Source of the DNA: Nostoc sp. MG11
Lineage (GTDB): Bacteria; Cyanobacteriota; Cyanobacteriia; Cyanobacteriales; Nostocaceae
DNA length: 64,000 nt
Direction: 5' to 3'
Assembly: GCF_014904695.1 (NCBI RefSeq)
Contig: NZ_JACXXN010000018.1
Location: forward strand, 1 to 64,000
This document shows, piece after piece, positions 26,114 through 36,837 of this stretch. The notes under the pieces were generated by a model, which made no database searches, had not been told where the DNA came from, and saw only the letters and a list, made by a program, of their open reading frames with translations. A program made the position numbers and the translations under genes. Numbering within the stretch: position 1 is the first letter of the stretch; the number at the start of each line of letters is the position of its first letter.

Positions 26114-26377
26114 AATTTTCGCTGTTTAGGACGGTTATCACTGCATCCCCGTCCTTACCAGTTAGTTCCTTTATTGATGGCACTGAAGTTAGAAACGGTA
26201 AAACTACTCATAGCCGATGATGCATGTATTGGCAAGACCATTGAAACTGGATTAATTATTCATGAGCTTTTAGACCGAGGTGAGATCAAGCGGATATTCC
26301 AAACAGCATGGGCAGATTCTTCCAAGTTCTCGTTTTCCTATTTCGCTTTAGCCTTTGAAAATGATGTCATACAATGA
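26114..26377 (+). pseudogene. SNF2/RapA-like helicase scrap
   Basis: The frame open from 26114 reads [20 protein letters not shown] then [21 protein letters not shown] then [12 protein letters not shown], the helicase motif I region of a phage- or plasmid-type SNF2 helicase (normally LLIADDVGIGKTIEAGLI). After about 26300 the sequence no longer fits, and the frame ends at 26377, overlapping the end of the RMD1-like gene. Only some 55 residues of a protein of about 1000 remain. The Val-Gly of the P-loop is Ala-Cys here, so it would not bind ATP normally. Confidence 0.7.
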
Positions 26378-27148
26378 CAATAGAATCTCTACCACAATCA
26401 GAATCACTACATACCACTCTACTCGCTGGCTACTGCTATGCTGCATGAACTCCAGTACCGTTTGTGCGGTTTGGGAAATTAGCTCTAGTTTGCGTTCCAA
26501 AGCATTGTGACGTTCACGAATTTCGTATTCATCCTCCAAGCGCAGATATAAGTTTTCTAGCTGTGGAGATTCCCAAAGTAACTCCGGCTTATCGATAATC
26601 TCTACTCGACCCACAATCTTATGTTGAACTAACAGGGTAGTGCCAAGTTGACGCAGTAATTCCCGACTCTGGCGTCTGCTCCTATTTTCACGCTGGAGAC
26701 TAGCTGCAAACGGTTCAATTTGATCAAATACAGTTGCTAAACTAGTCTCATAATGAGACAGCACAACACTCTTAGCGAGAATATCAGCCACAATCTGCAA
26801 GCGTTCTACACTAAATTCATGCAGCAAAATTTTTCCCTCCTTAACTCGCTCACTCTGTGCTGTGTTGAGCTGAACTTCCACTTTTTCCGTCTCCGGGTTA
26901 GCAAAAGATTCGCTAACTTGAGAGGATAGTTCGGTCAAGAAAACTACCTTTTCCACAGGCTCAAGGTTAAACAGGATAACTGCACCATAGCCCAGCAGCA
27001 CCGCACAACCGTGTTCACCGACTGTAACCATTAGTGGCATAGTTGCCAAACAGACGTACTTCTCTAATGTCTGTAGGTTAATCTCCTCACCAAGGAATAG
27101 GGCCTGCGCTTTAAAGCTATCTCTGTCATTAAAAAGGAGTTTTTGCAT
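26348..27148 (-). CDS. RMD1/DUF155-family protein with C-terminal membrane anchor
   Basis: 266 residues. The N-terminal 180 residues are the DUF155 (RMD1/YagE) domain: [33 protein letters not shown] and the helix [21 protein letters not shown] are visible. A helical coiled coil follows ([23 protein letters not shown]), then a single C-terminal transmembrane helix ([19 protein letters not shown]). Yeast and human relatives are mitochondrial inner-membrane proteins needed for translation; the bacterial role is unknown. Complete length. Promoter in the 247 bp upstream. Confidence 0.85.
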   Translation of the reverse strand: MQKLLFNDRDSFKAQALFLGEEINLQTLEKYVCLATMPLMVTVGEHGCAVLLGYGAVILFNLEPVEKVVFLTELSSQVSESFANPETEKVEVQLNTAQSERVKEGKILLHEFSVERLQIVADILAKSVVLSHYETSLATVFDQIEPFAASLQRENRSRRQSRELLRQLGTTLLVQHKIVGRVEIIDKPELLWESPQLENLYLRLEDEYEIRERHNALERKLELISQTAQTVLEFMQHSSSQRVEWYVVILIVVEILLSLYDIIFKG

Positions 27149-27395
27149 TGCCGCCCTATATTATATTCTGCCTGTCCAACTGCTCTGGTAGCGATCGCAA
27201 TTGATGTCTGTTGTCGGAGATCACTACAATCTCAGCTTACCAATAAACCTATCCAGGCGTACTGCGGGAGCGATCGCCTGACTATTCATTGATTCAAAGC
27301 TGGGATATCTATCTGGTTTCCTTTTGCGCTTTTCTTAGTGCCATTCCAGCCTTAACCCTTGACCTTTGACCCCCTATCTCCTTTCACTAACTGCA

Positions 27396-28190
27396 TTAAG
27401 GCTGTCGAAAGGCATAGATATCTTGAATGACTTGTACCCAACCATTGGCGACAGATTCGAGAATGCGATCGCCTTTTTCTTTAGTTGCAGTTGTAGCGTC
27501 GCCAATTACTCCACTTTTACTAATATCCCGCGTCACCCAAGCCACAGGTAATTTACCCTCCCAACTCAGCAAACTAGTTTCTGACTGTTCTGGTGGATAC
27601 TCTGCAACAGCTCTCTCCAGCTTTACTTGCTCTGGTAAAATCGACAGCATAATACTAGTTTCTGCATCTCCAGCGTGCATTCCTAGTGCTGCTTCTTTCG
27701 GAGTTAATAATTCCTTAGTGATGTTTGGCACACGCCAAGTAAACAGCGGAAATACTAAAAAGTCATCATACATAACATGTAAATCCCGCGCTGCCATTTG
27801 CATGACTTGGGGCTGTCCACCGTGAGAGTTCATCAACACCAGTTTTCTAAACCCAGCACGATAGATACTTTCTCCCACTTCCATGATGATTGCCGTGAGA
27901 GTTGCTGTACTCAGGCTAATCGTGCCAGGAAAGTGTAAGTGTTCGTTAGATTTGCCATAATAAAGCGTTGGTAAGGCATAAGCGGGAATCCTAAAGTCTA
28001 GTTTTTCCAATGCTTTTCCCAGTACTCCCACACCAATAGCAGCATCTACAATTAACGGCAGATGAGGGCCATGTTGTTCAATTGCCCCTACTGGTTGAAT
28101 AATCACCACATTTTCCTTATCTGGCATGGACTGGATGTCAGTCCAAGTGAGGTAGGAAAAAAAGCGTTTTGGAGGAATGAAACTGTGCAT
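27396..28190 (-). CDS. Creatininase-family amidohydrolase
   Basis: 264 residues. Metal-binding and active-site motifs: GAIEQHGPHLPLIVDAA (Glu, His, Asp), MNSHGGQPQVM (His) and HAGDAETSIML (Glu). These are shared by creatininase, MftE and riboflavin-pathway FAPy deformylase-like enzymes (ArfB). The actual substrate cannot be told from sequence; creatinine use is unlikely in a cyanobacterium. Cytosolic, no signal peptide. Complete. Stand-alone gene with an intergenic region of 424 bp upstream. Confidence 0.88.
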   Translation of the reverse strand: MHSFIPPKRFFSYLTWTDIQSMPDKENVVIIQPVGAIEQHGPHLPLIVDAAIGVGVLGKALEKLDFRIPAYALPTLYYGKSNEHLHFPGTISLSTATLTAIIMEVGESIYRAGFRKLVLMNSHGGQPQVMQMAARDLHVMYDDFLVFPLFTWRVPNITKELLTPKEAALGMHAGDAETSIMLSILPEQVKLERAVAEYPPEQSETSLLSWEGKLPVAWVTRDISKSGVIGDATTATKEKGDRILESVANGWVQVIQDIYAFRQP

Positions 28191-28614
28191 ATTACTTAGG
28201 GATATTATTTTTGCAACACAACTAATAAAAAGGTAACGACTTCAATATAAGTAAAAACAGGTTCCTATGCTTTCTTGAGGCACGATCAATTTGAGTCACC
28301 CAAGACACGCTTAAACGCATACATAATCTCTATGCCTTTCAAAAAAGATGAAGAGATCAAATCTAAGGAAAAAGGCAAGCTAAGCACTTATACTTCTATT
28401 TCTCAACTTGAACAGAGATAAAAGGTAGCATCAATATAGAAAATATTAGTTGAGCGACTACTCCTCTTGCTTAGGCGTAAAGATATGGCAATTCTCACTT
28501 GGGTGAGGTATGTAAATTTCATTACGAAGTCTCAGATCGACTTTATCTCTTACGCTGTAACCCTTCCCCAAACTCTATCAGTTGTATTGCACAGAAGCCA
28601 AAACTGCTATAAAA
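28191..28614. other. Divergent intergenic region, no gene seen
   Basis: This 424 bp region separates the creatininase gene (leftwards) from the giant kinase gene (rightwards). It must hold both promoters. No long frame, repeat or RNA gene was identified. Confidence 0.4.
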
Positions 28615-31600
28615 ATGAACCTTGCGATCGCTAATTACAATCTCATTGCTGTCCTTTATGAAAGCAACACTACTGGTGTCTATCGTGCTTTAAATGAGTC
28701 AGATAAAACCGTAGTGATTATTAAAACTACTAAATCCGAGTATCCAACTCTAGAGCAACTTGCTAGATTAAGATACGAATATAAAATACTTAAATCTTTA
28801 CAAATAGAAGGAGTTGTTAAACCTTTAGCTTTAGAGAGCTATCGAAATAGCCTGGCGTTAATCTTGTTAGATTTTGAAGGAGAACCGCTGAATAATTTTA
28901 TCATTCAGACAGGTTTTGAAATGAATAGTTTTTTGGAAATTGCTATTCAATTAGCTTCAACGCTTGCTCAATTACATGAAAATCAGATTATTCATAAAGA
29001 TATTAAGCCCCACAACATTCTCATTAATCAAAAAACAGGTCAGGTAAAAATTATAGATTTTAGTATTTCATCATGCCTATCGGTAGAAATTCAAAGTCTC
29101 AGTAATCTCAATTTGTTTGAAGGGACTTTAGCCTATCTGTCACCAGAACAAACTGGGAGGATGAATCGTTCGATTGACTATCGAACTGACTTTTACTCAT
29201 TAGGCGTTACTTTCTATGAAATGCTAACGGGGCAGTTGCCCTTTCCGACTACTGATACTTTGGAATTAATTCATTGTCATATTGCTAAAACACCGCGATC
29301 GCCTAAAGAACTCAACTCGGAAATACCCCAAACAATTTCTGATATGGTGATGAAATTGTTAGCTAAAAACGCTGAAGAACGTTATCAAAGTGCTTTAGGA
29401 TTAAAAGCAGATTTAGAAGTTATCCAAAGAATGTTACAGACATCTTCAAATCTTGAAGAATTTATTGTTGGTCAGCTTGACTCACACAGCCAATTTCTCA
29501 TTCCCCAAAAGCTTTATGGTCGAGAAAAAGAAGTAAATACATTACTAAATGCTTTTGAGCGCATCAGTAGCGGTAAAACTGAAATAATGCTTATTTCTGG
29601 TTATTCAGGAATTGGTAAATCTTCTTTGGTAAACGAAATTATTAAACCAATTGTGCGGCAAAGGGGATACTTTATTTCTGGTAAATTTGACCAGTTTAAA
29701 CGCAATATTCCTTATGCTTCATTAATTCAAGCCTTCCAAGAGTTAATGCGCCAAGTGTTAACAGAAAATAATGAATCCTTAAAAAATTGGAAATCTAAAC
29801 TATTAGCTGCTCTTGGTTCTAATGGTCAAGTCATTGTAGATGTAATTCCCGAAGTTGAACGAATTATTGGTTCTCAGCCTGCGGTTTCTCAATTAGGTGC
29901 ATCAGAAACTCAAAATCGTTTTAATCGAGTGTTTCAACAGTTTATTCATGTATTTACTAAACCAGAACATCCCCTAGCTTTATTTCTAGATGACTTACAG
30001 TGGGCAGATTTAGCTACTCTGAAGCTAATTGAGTTAATTATGACTGCTCCAGATAGTCAACATTTGTTATTAATTGGGGCTTATCGAGATAACGAAGTTA
30101 GCGCTACTCATCCCTTACTTCATACTTTATATAAGATTCAAAAAACTAAAACTAATGTAAATAATATTATTCTCCGAGAACTGAATATTGATTATATTAA
30201 TCAACTAGTTGCTGATACTCTAAACAGCAGTATGATAAAAATTAAGCCACTAGCTAACTTACTATTGCATAAAACTCAAGGTAATCCTTTTTTCTTAACA
30301 CAGTTGCTCAAATTTCTTTATCAAGATGACTTATTAAAATTTAATTTTTTTAACGGCGTTTGGGAATGGGATATTGAGCGATTACAAGGTATTAACATCA
30401 CTAATAACGTTGTCGAATTAATGGTCAACCAGATTCAAAAGCTGTCACCAACAACGATTAACGTCTTAAAATTAGCTGCCTGTATTGGGAACAAGTTTAC
30501 TTTAAAAGTTTTATCAATTGTTAATGAAAAAACCCAGTTAGAAACTGCTAAAGATTTGTGGGAAGCTCTACAAGCAAATTTAGTTTTACCCTTGAGCAAT
30601 TCCTACAAAATTCCCCTTGCATTTGATACCGAAGACCAGACCAAGAAGCCATTTGAACAGTTAAAGGTTGGCTACAAGTTTTTGCATGACAGAGTGCAGC
30701 AAGCATCTTATTCTCTGATTCCAGACGCTCAGAAAAAACAAACTCATCTAAAAATCGGCGAACTACTACTGAAAAACACCTCAGAAGCAAAGTTAGAAGA
30801 AAATATTTTTGAGATTGTCAATCAATTGAATATTGGCTCTGAATTGATTGTCAAACAAAAACAAAGATATGAATTAGCAAAACTTAATCTGATAGCAGGT
30901 AAAAAAGCTAAAGCAGCAACGGCTTATGAAACTGCTGTCAAATATTTAACGATAGGAATAGCACTTCTTACAAAAGATAGCTGGGAGAGTCAGTATGAGT
31001 TAACACTAGCTCTTTACGTTGAAGCGGTGTCAGCAGAATACCTAAACACTAACTTTGAGCGAGCAGCTATCTTAACAGAAATTGTTCTCCAACGAGCTGC
31101 AAATCTGCTTGACAGAGTGCAAGTCTACGAGATGCAAATCCAGTTTTGTATTGATCAAAATCAAATGCTTAAAGGCATTGAAAAAGCGCTGCAAGTATTG
31201 GAAATGCTAGATGTCTCCTTATCGAATTTACCAAATGACGAGAAATTAAGACCGCAATTGCCTCAGTTGCAAGACTTAGAACATACGCCAGCTATGACAG
31301 ATCTTGCTCAAATGGCAGCTCTACGTATTTTAATGATTATTGTCCCATCAGCGTTTATTGCTGCTCCCAAGATTTATGTGCAGGTGATCCTGACTATGGT
31401 CAATCTCTGTATTGAACATGGACATTCAGCTATTGCTGCTTTTGTGTATTGTCAATATGGTTTAGTGCTATCGGGAGTGTTGGGAGAATTGGATGCTGGA
31501 TATCAATCTGGAAAACTAGCTCTAAGGCTGTTAGATAAATTTAAAGCAGACGAACTAAAATGCAAAGTTTACTTAGTATTTAACACTTTTATTAGACCTT

Positions 31601-34596
31601 GGAAAGAACATATTAATAATACTCTTGAACCACTAAAAGAGGGATATAAAAGTGGGATAGAAACAGGAGATATAGCATGGTTAGGCTATAATTCTGCATA
31701 TTATTGCGACCATTTATTCTTTGTTGGCGAATCCTTAGAAGTAGTAGCTGCTCAACAGAGCAAATACTTAAATTCTATGCTTCATCTAAAACAAATTTTG
31801 CATATTTATTGTATTAACCCATTTAGAAGATTGGTTTTAAAACTTATTAATGTAGCAGAAGAACAATATGTTTTTAATGGCAAAATCGTCACAGATGAAG
31901 AAATATTACAAGATTTAATTACCGCTAAGAATTATATGTGTGCTTTTTCAGCGTATGTTTCTCAAGTCATTTTTGATTATTTATTTAAAAATTATGATGG
32001 AGCGATCGCTAATGCATCTTCAGCTTTAGAGTATGCAGGAAGTGCTGTTAATCAGGTTGTTACAGCCATACATAACTTCTATTATTCTCTTTCTCTACTT
32101 GCCTTAGCACGTACTCTTTCAGAACAGGAACGCAAAGAAGCTTTGAATAAAGTTGTAACAAATCAAGAGATTATGCGAAACTTCGCGTTTCATGCTCCTT
32201 GTAACTTTCAACATAAATATGACTTAGTAGAAGCGGAGAAAGCACGCACATTAGGGCAAAATTTAGAAGCAATAGAGCATTATGACCAAGCTATTCAAGG
32301 AGCTAAAGAACAAGGATATATCCAAGAAGAAGCTCTTGCAAATGAACTAGCAGCAGAATTTTACTTGTCGTGGGGTAAAGAAAAAATTTTTCACACTTAT
32401 CTAATCGATGCTTATTATCGATACCTTCGTTGGGGAGCGAAAGCCAAAGTCAAAGATTTAGAAGCAAGATATCCTTATATATTATCTCAAATTTTAAGGC
32501 AAAAAACTACACCTACATCAGTAAATCAAGCTATTAACTCCAGGGCTATACCCAGCACTGACATTCTAGATTTAGCTACTATTATGAAAGCCTCACAAGC
32601 TATGTCTGGCGAGATTGTTCTTGACAATTTACTGGCTCAATTAATCCGAATTGTTCTAGAAAGTGCTGGTGCAGAAACCGGATTTTTAATTTTAGAAAAG
32701 TCAGGAGAGCTATTCATAGAAGCTTCAGGAAGTATTGAAAAGGAGGAAATAAATGTACAACTATCAACTCCTGTATCAACTAGCCAGCAACTACCTGTAT
32801 CTGTGATCAATTACGTACGTTACACTCAAGAAAATGTTGTACTAAAAGATGCAACTCGTGAAGGAGCTTTTACAACAGATAACTATATCATTAACCATCA
32901 ACCAAAATCAATTTTATGTACACCAATTGTTCATCAAAGTAAACTTATTGGGATTCTTTACTTAGAAAATAGCTTAATTGATGGGGCATTTACGCCAGAG
33001 CGATTAGAAGTCTTACAACTTTTATCTTCTCAAGCAGCCATCTCAATTGAAAATGCCCGTCTTTATAATGATTTGGAAGAATCTAATCGAACACTAGAAG
33101 CGAAAGTAGAAGAGCGAACACTAGAATTACAAGACAAAAATTTACAACTGCAACAGGAAATTTACGAACGTCAGCGAGCTGAAGAAGCAGCCTTATCTGC
33201 TAGCCGCGCCAAGAGCGAATTTTTAGCTAACATGAGTCATGAACTTCGTACCCCGCTCAATGGTATTTTGGGTTATGCCCAAATCTTTCAGAAAGGCAAC
33301 AATCTAACAGCACAGCAAAAGAATGGTGTAAACATTATTAATAAATGTGGTGAACACTTACTGACACTTATTAACGATATTTTAGACATATCTAAAATTG
33401 AAGCTCGGAAAATGGAACTTTATCCAAAAATCTTTCATTTTCCTGAATTTATGGAAACTATAGTTAAAATATGCCGCATGCGTGCTGAAGAAAAGGGAAT
33501 TTCTTTAAATTATGAAATTTTATCTCCACTACCAAGGATGATTAAAGCCGATGAAAAACGGTTACGCCAAGTTTTGATTAATTTACTGAGTAATGCGGTA
33601 AAGTTTACAGTAAAAGGTAATATAACTTGCAAAGTAGATTATCAAAAAGAGAAACTTCGATTTCAAATAGAAGATACTGGTATTGGCATTGCTTCAGAGC
33701 AACTAGACGAAATATTTTTACCATTTAAGCAAGTTGGTGAAGATAATCGTAAGATTGAAGGAACAGGACTAGGATTAGCAATTAGCCTTCAATTAGTTCA
33801 AATGATGGGTGGTGAATTAAAGGCAAAAAGTATTTTAGGTGAAGGAAGTGTTTTTTGGTTTGATTTAGCTTTATCTGACGTTTTTCAAGATGCTGATATT
33901 CAGAAGCTCGATGAATATAATGTTATTGGTTTTATTAGTTCTAAACGGAAAATTTTAGTAGTAGATGACAAGGAGGAAAATCGTTCTGTTTTAGTTAACA
34001 TACTACAGCCTTTAGGGTTTGAAATTATGGAAGCTACAAACGGATTAGACGGTCTTAACAAAGCGCGTGAATTTAAGCCAGATGTCATTTTAATGGACTT
34101 AGTAATGACTGTAATGGACGGCTTTGAAGCCACTCGCCGTCTTAAAAAGTTACCAGACCTTAAGAAAATGGTAGTAATTGCTGTTTCAGCTAGCGTTTTT
34201 GACTTTGAGCAAAAGCAGAGCTTAGAGGTAGGCTGCGACGATTTTCTCTCCAAACCAGTCCAAATTGCAGAGCTTTTAGAAAAATTACAAGTTCACTTGG
34301 GATTAGAATGGGTTTACAAGGAGCAGCACAGCAACGTGCAACTTAACACTTCTAATTCCTGCGATCGCAGTAGTACTGTGTTGCTACAGGCTGATAATAC
34401 ATTTGTAGCTCCATCAGCAGAAGAACTTGCACTTTTGCTTGACTTAGCGATGAAAGGTGACTTAAGAAGTATTGCAGAGCAAGCCGCCAAATTAGCAGAA
34501 TTGGATCAAAAACTAACACCATTTGCTACTCATTTGTATCAACTTGCCAAAAGCTTTAAAGGAAAACAAATTATAGAGTTTATCAAAAAATATTAA
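28615..34596 (+). CDS. Giant Ser/Thr kinase - AAA ATPase - GAF - histidine kinase - receiver protein
   Basis: 1993 residues from ATG 28615 (MNLAIANYNLIAVLYESN). Domains in order: Ser/Thr kinase (about 1-280; Lys in VVIIKTT, catalytic loop IIHKDIKPHN near 123, and DFS in place of DFG), AAA_16 ATPase (Walker A SGYSGIGKSSL near 330, Walker B LALFLDDLQWAD near 457), a long helical TPR-like region (about 600-1300), GAF (about 1319-1481), coiled coil, HisKA with MSHELRTPL (His near 1542), HATPase_c (DTGIGI, GTGLGLAI), and REC with Asp near 1827 (VILMDLVMTVMDG). This is the known cyanobacterial type of multi-domain kinase seen in Anabaena/Nostoc. It probably integrates signals in the cytosol. Eleven bp separate it from the next kinase gene. 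Confidence 0.93.
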   Translation: MNLAIANYNLIAVLYESNTTGVYRALNESDKTVVIIKTTKSEYPTLEQLARLRYEYKILKSLQIEGVVKPLALESYRNSLALILLDFEGEPLNNFIIQTGFEMNSFLEIAIQLASTLAQLHENQIIHKDIKPHNILINQKTGQVKIIDFSISSCLSVEIQSLSNLNLFEGTLAYLSPEQTGRMNRSIDYRTDFYSLGVTFYEMLTGQLPFPTTDTLELIHCHIAKTPRSPKELNSEIPQTISDMVMKLLAKNAEERYQSALGLKADLEVIQRMLQTSSNLEEFIVGQLDSHSQFLIPQKLYGREKEVNTLLNAFERISSGKTEIMLISGYSGIGKSSLVNEIIKPIVRQRGYFISGKFDQFKRNIPYASLIQAFQELMRQVLTENNESLKNWKSKLLAALGSNGQVIVDVIPEVERIIGSQPAVSQLGASETQNRFNRVFQQFIHVFTKPEHPLALFLDDLQWADLATLKLIELIMTAPDSQHLLLIGAYRDNEVSATHPLLHTLYKIQKTKTNVNNIILRELNIDYINQLVADTLNSSMIKIKPLANLLLHKTQGNPFFLTQLLKFLYQDDLLKFNFFNGVWEWDIERLQGINITNNVVELMVNQIQKLSPTTINVLKLAACIGNKFTLKVLSIVNEKTQLETAKDLWEALQANLVLPLSNSYKIPLAFDTEDQTKKPFEQLKVGYKFLHDRVQQASYSLIPDAQKKQTHLKIGELLLKNTSEAKLEENIFEIVNQLNIGSELIVKQKQRYELAKLNLIAGKKAKAATAYETAVKYLTIGIALLTKDSWESQYELTLALYVEAVSAEYLNTNFERAAILTEIVLQRAANLLDRVQVYEMQIQFCIDQNQMLKGIEKALQVLEMLDVSLSNLPNDEKLRPQLPQLQDLEHTPAMTDLAQMAALRILMIIVPSAFIAAPKIYVQVILTMVNLCIEHGHSAIAAFVYCQYGLVLSGVLGELDAGYQSGKLALRLLDKFKADELKCKVYLVFNTFIRPWKEHINNTLEPLKEGYKSGIETGDIAWLGYNSAYYCDHLFFVGESLEVVAAQQSKYLNSMLHLKQILHIYCINPFRRLVLKLINVAEEQYVFNGKIVTDEEILQDLITAKNYMCAFSAYVSQVIFDYLFKNYDGAIANASSALEYAGSAVNQVVTAIHNFYYSLSLLALARTLSEQERKEALNKVVTNQEIMRNFAFHAPCNFQHKYDLVEAEKARTLGQNLEAIEHYDQAIQGAKEQGYIQEEALANELAAEFYLSWGKEKIFHTYLIDAYYRYLRWGAKAKVKDLEARYPYILSQILRQKTTPTSVNQAINSRAIPSTDILDLATIMKASQAMSGEIVLDNLLAQLIRIVLESAGAETGFLILEKSGELFIEASGSIEKEEINVQLSTPVSTSQQLPVSVINYVRYTQENVVLKDATREGAFTTDNYIINHQPKSILCTPIVHQSKLIGILYLENSLIDGAFTPERLEVLQLLSSQAAISIENARLYNDLEESNRTLEAKVEERTLELQDKNLQLQQEIYERQRAEEAALSASRAKSEFLANMSHELRTPLNGILGYAQIFQKGNNLTAQQKNGVNIINKCGEHLLTLINDILDISKIEARKMELYPKIFHFPEFMETIVKICRMRAEEKGISLNYEILSPLPRMIKADEKRLRQVLINLLSNAVKFTVKGNITCKVDYQKEKLRFQIEDTGIGIASEQLDEIFLPFKQVGEDNRKIEGTGLGLAISLQLVQMMGGELKAKSILGEGSVFWFDLALSDVFQDADIQKLDEYNVIGFISSKRKILVVDDKEENRSVLVNILQPLGFEIMEATNGLDGLNKAREFKPDVILMDLVMTVMDGFEATRRLKKLPDLKKMVVIAVSASVFDFEQKQSLEVGCDDFLSKPVQIAELLEKLQVHLGLEWVYKEQHSNVQLNTSNSCDRSSTVLLQADNTFVAPSAEELALLLDLAMKGDLRSIAEQAAKLAELDQKLTPFATHLYQLAKSFKGKQIIEFIKKY

Positions 34597-34607
34597 TAAT
34601 AACTTTA

Positions 34608-36587
34608 ATGATTACTAATTCTACCAAAGGTTCAATTTTAATTGTTGATGACATTCCTAGCAATCTAGAAATGTTATTCGATTTTTTAACTAATTCTGGA
34701 TTTACAGTATTGGTGGCTGAAGATGGTGAAAGTGCTATAGCAAGAGCAGAATATGCCCCACCCGACTTGATTCTATTGGATATACTCATGCCAGAAATGG
34801 ATGGTTTTGAAACATGCCGCCATTTAAAAGTTAATGAGTTAACAAAAGATATCCCTGTCATTTTCATGACCGCTCTTTCTGAAACAGTAGATAAGGTCAA
34901 AGGCTTAAATCTTGGTGCAGTAGATTACATTACTAAGCCGCTTCAGCACGAAGAGGTTTTAGCTCGCGTCGAACTTCATTTGAGACTTCGCAAGCTAACG
35001 AAGACACTACAAGAGCAAAATTTGCGTTTAGAGGAAGAAATTACTGAACGCAAGCGAATAGAAGAGAAAATCCGCGAACAGGCTGCTTTGTTGGATATCA
35101 CTACTGATGCAATTCTTGTTAAAGATTTGAATAACCAAATCAGTTTTTGGAACCAAGGAGCTGAACATTTATACGGTTGGAAAACAACCGAAGCAGTTGG
35201 TAAAAATGTGACTGAGCTTCTGTATCGCTCAGAAACCTTATCTCAACTCCAAAACACCAACAAAATTTTAACTAAAAATGGCTTTTGGCAAGGCGAGTTG
35301 AGCCAGATAAATAAACAAGGTCAAGAGATTATTGTTGCTAGTCGCTGGACTCTGATGCGCGATCAAGATGGTCAACCCCAATCGATTCTTACAGTTAACA
35401 CAGATATTACCGAGAAAAAACAACTCGAAAGTCAATTTCTCCGCGCTCAGCGATTAGAGAGCATAGGTACGCTTGCTGGTGGTATTGCACACGACTTGAA
35501 CAATATACTGACTCCAATTTTGACATTATCACAACTGCTACAGCGAACCCTTCCTAATACAGATGAGCGCCATCAGCAGATGTTCAAGATCATAGAAACT
35601 AATGCTAAACGTGGGGCTGCTTTAGTTAAACAAGTTTTGCAATTTGCGCGTGGAGACAAAGGTAAGCGGACAATTGTACAAATTAGCCATTTATTTTTGG
35701 AAATTGAGCAGATTGTTAAAGGGACGTTTCCCAAATCGATTGAATTTTATACGAATATAAATCCAGAGATTTGGCCTGTAATTGGAGATGCTACACAACT
35801 ACATCAGTTGCTTGTAAATCTAGTAGTTAATGCTCGTGATGCCATGCCAGATGGTGGTACTCTTAGTCTTTGTGTTGAAAATTTGTTCATAGACGAACAT
35901 TATGCTCGGATAAATCTTGATGCCCATGTCGGCCCCTATCTTGTAATTTCTGTTACAGATACGGGAACTGGTATGACATCAGAAATAGTTGATAGAATAT
36001 TCGAGCCGTTTTTTACTACTAAAGAAATTGGCAAAGGTACAGGACTGGGTTTATCAACCGTAAGGGGCATTATCAAAAGCCACGGTGGTTTTGTGAATGT
36101 GTACAGCAAAGTTGGAAAAGGAACTGAATTTAAAGTATTCTTACCAGCAGTCGAGGCAATGACAACACCATTGGCAGAAAACCTTGAACTGTTAAAAGGA
36201 AATAGTGAATGCATTCTAGTTGTAGATGACGAAACCAAAATTCTAGAAACTACAAAAATTACGTTACAAGCTTTCAACTATAAGGTGTTTACGGCTAGTA
36301 ATGGAATTGAAGCAATGGCTGTGTATGCCCAGCACCAAGATGAAATTAGTGTGGTATTGATGGATATTATGATGCCATCAATGGACGGTGCGCTAACTAT
36401 TCGCGTGTTACAAAAATTTAATCCTCTTGTCAAGATTATTGCTATCAGCGGTCTAGTACCTGACGATAATTTAGTGAATTCTGCTGGAGTCAAAGCGTTT
36501 ATTTCTAAGCCCTACACGACTAGAGAATTACTGCAAACTTTAGACAGTATTCTTTCTCAAGAATCATCTCAGGAAATACCAAAGTAA
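34608..36587 (+). CDS. Hybrid histidine kinase REC-PAS-HK-REC
   Basis: 659 residues. The first receiver (9-125) has DD and Asp near 58 in DLILLDILMPEMDG, followed by a coiled coil, a PAS domain (about 155-270, FWNQGAEHLYGWK) ending in the PAC ITEKKQLE, a HisKA-type region with GGIAHDLNNIL (His near 295), HATPase_c (VNARDAMPDGG, DTGTGM, GTGLGLST) and a second receiver (about 535-650, ILVVDDETKIL, VVLMDIMMPSMDG). The H box is of the NtrB-like GxxHDxNN type. It is 11 bp downstream of the giant kinase gene and very likely co-transcribed and in the same pathway. No output DNA-binding domain. Confidence 0.93.
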   Translation: MITNSTKGSILIVDDIPSNLEMLFDFLTNSGFTVLVAEDGESAIARAEYAPPDLILLDILMPEMDGFETCRHLKVNELTKDIPVIFMTALSETVDKVKGLNLGAVDYITKPLQHEEVLARVELHLRLRKLTKTLQEQNLRLEEEITERKRIEEKIREQAALLDITTDAILVKDLNNQISFWNQGAEHLYGWKTTEAVGKNVTELLYRSETLSQLQNTNKILTKNGFWQGELSQINKQGQEIIVASRWTLMRDQDGQPQSILTVNTDITEKKQLESQFLRAQRLESIGTLAGGIAHDLNNILTPILTLSQLLQRTLPNTDERHQQMFKIIETNAKRGAALVKQVLQFARGDKGKRTIVQISHLFLEIEQIVKGTFPKSIEFYTNINPEIWPVIGDATQLHQLLVNLVVNARDAMPDGGTLSLCVENLFIDEHYARINLDAHVGPYLVISVTDTGTGMTSEIVDRIFEPFFTTKEIGKGTGLGLSTVRGIIKSHGGFVNVYSKVGKGTEFKVFLPAVEAMTTPLAENLELLKGNSECILVVDDETKILETTKITLQAFNYKVFTASNGIEAMAVYAQHQDEISVVLMDIMMPSMDGALTIRVLQKFNPLVKIIAISGLVPDDNLVNSAGVKAFISKPYTTRELLQTLDSILSQESSQEIPK

Positions 36588-36609
36588 CTGAAGTTGATGA
36601 GCTAGAAGC

Positions 36610-36756
36610 TTTTATCGGCTATTTGAGCAATTTTTTACTACTAAAGATATAGGTAAAGGTACTGCTTTAAGATAAGCGATCGCTTATCAAATTATTATGG
36701 AAAAGCACAGAGGAGCCCCGAAAGTTAACTGGGATCGCTTGCAAATCCTCAGATGA
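36610..36756 (+). pseudogene. Histidine kinase ATPase-domain scrap
   Basis: RLFEQFFTTKDIGKGTALR, stop TAA (36673-36675), then AIAYQIIMEKHRGAPKVN and a terminal stop. This is the F-box to G2 part of a HATPase_c domain (normally GKGTGLGLAIAYQI). G2 is damaged by several substitutions, one giving an in-frame stop. The rest of the gene is gone. It sits just after two complete kinase genes and may be left from a third copy. Confidence 0.65.
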
Positions 36757-36837
36757 AGACTCTCCGCATATCCAGTCTGATCCAGATGCACCAGGGGATA
36801 ATAACAAAATAAGCGGCACTAACAAGGACGTAAGCCA

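Noticed and set aside
36671-36688. 18-bp perfect palindrome GATAAGCGATCGCTTATC in the kinase scrap, similar to the sequence after the truncated ATPase at 21777
   Set aside because: HIP1 sites are everywhere in this genome. In the kinase scrap the octamer encodes the Ala-Ile-Ala expected of the domain, and the stop is a point change next to it, so the palindrome is not evidence of insertion.
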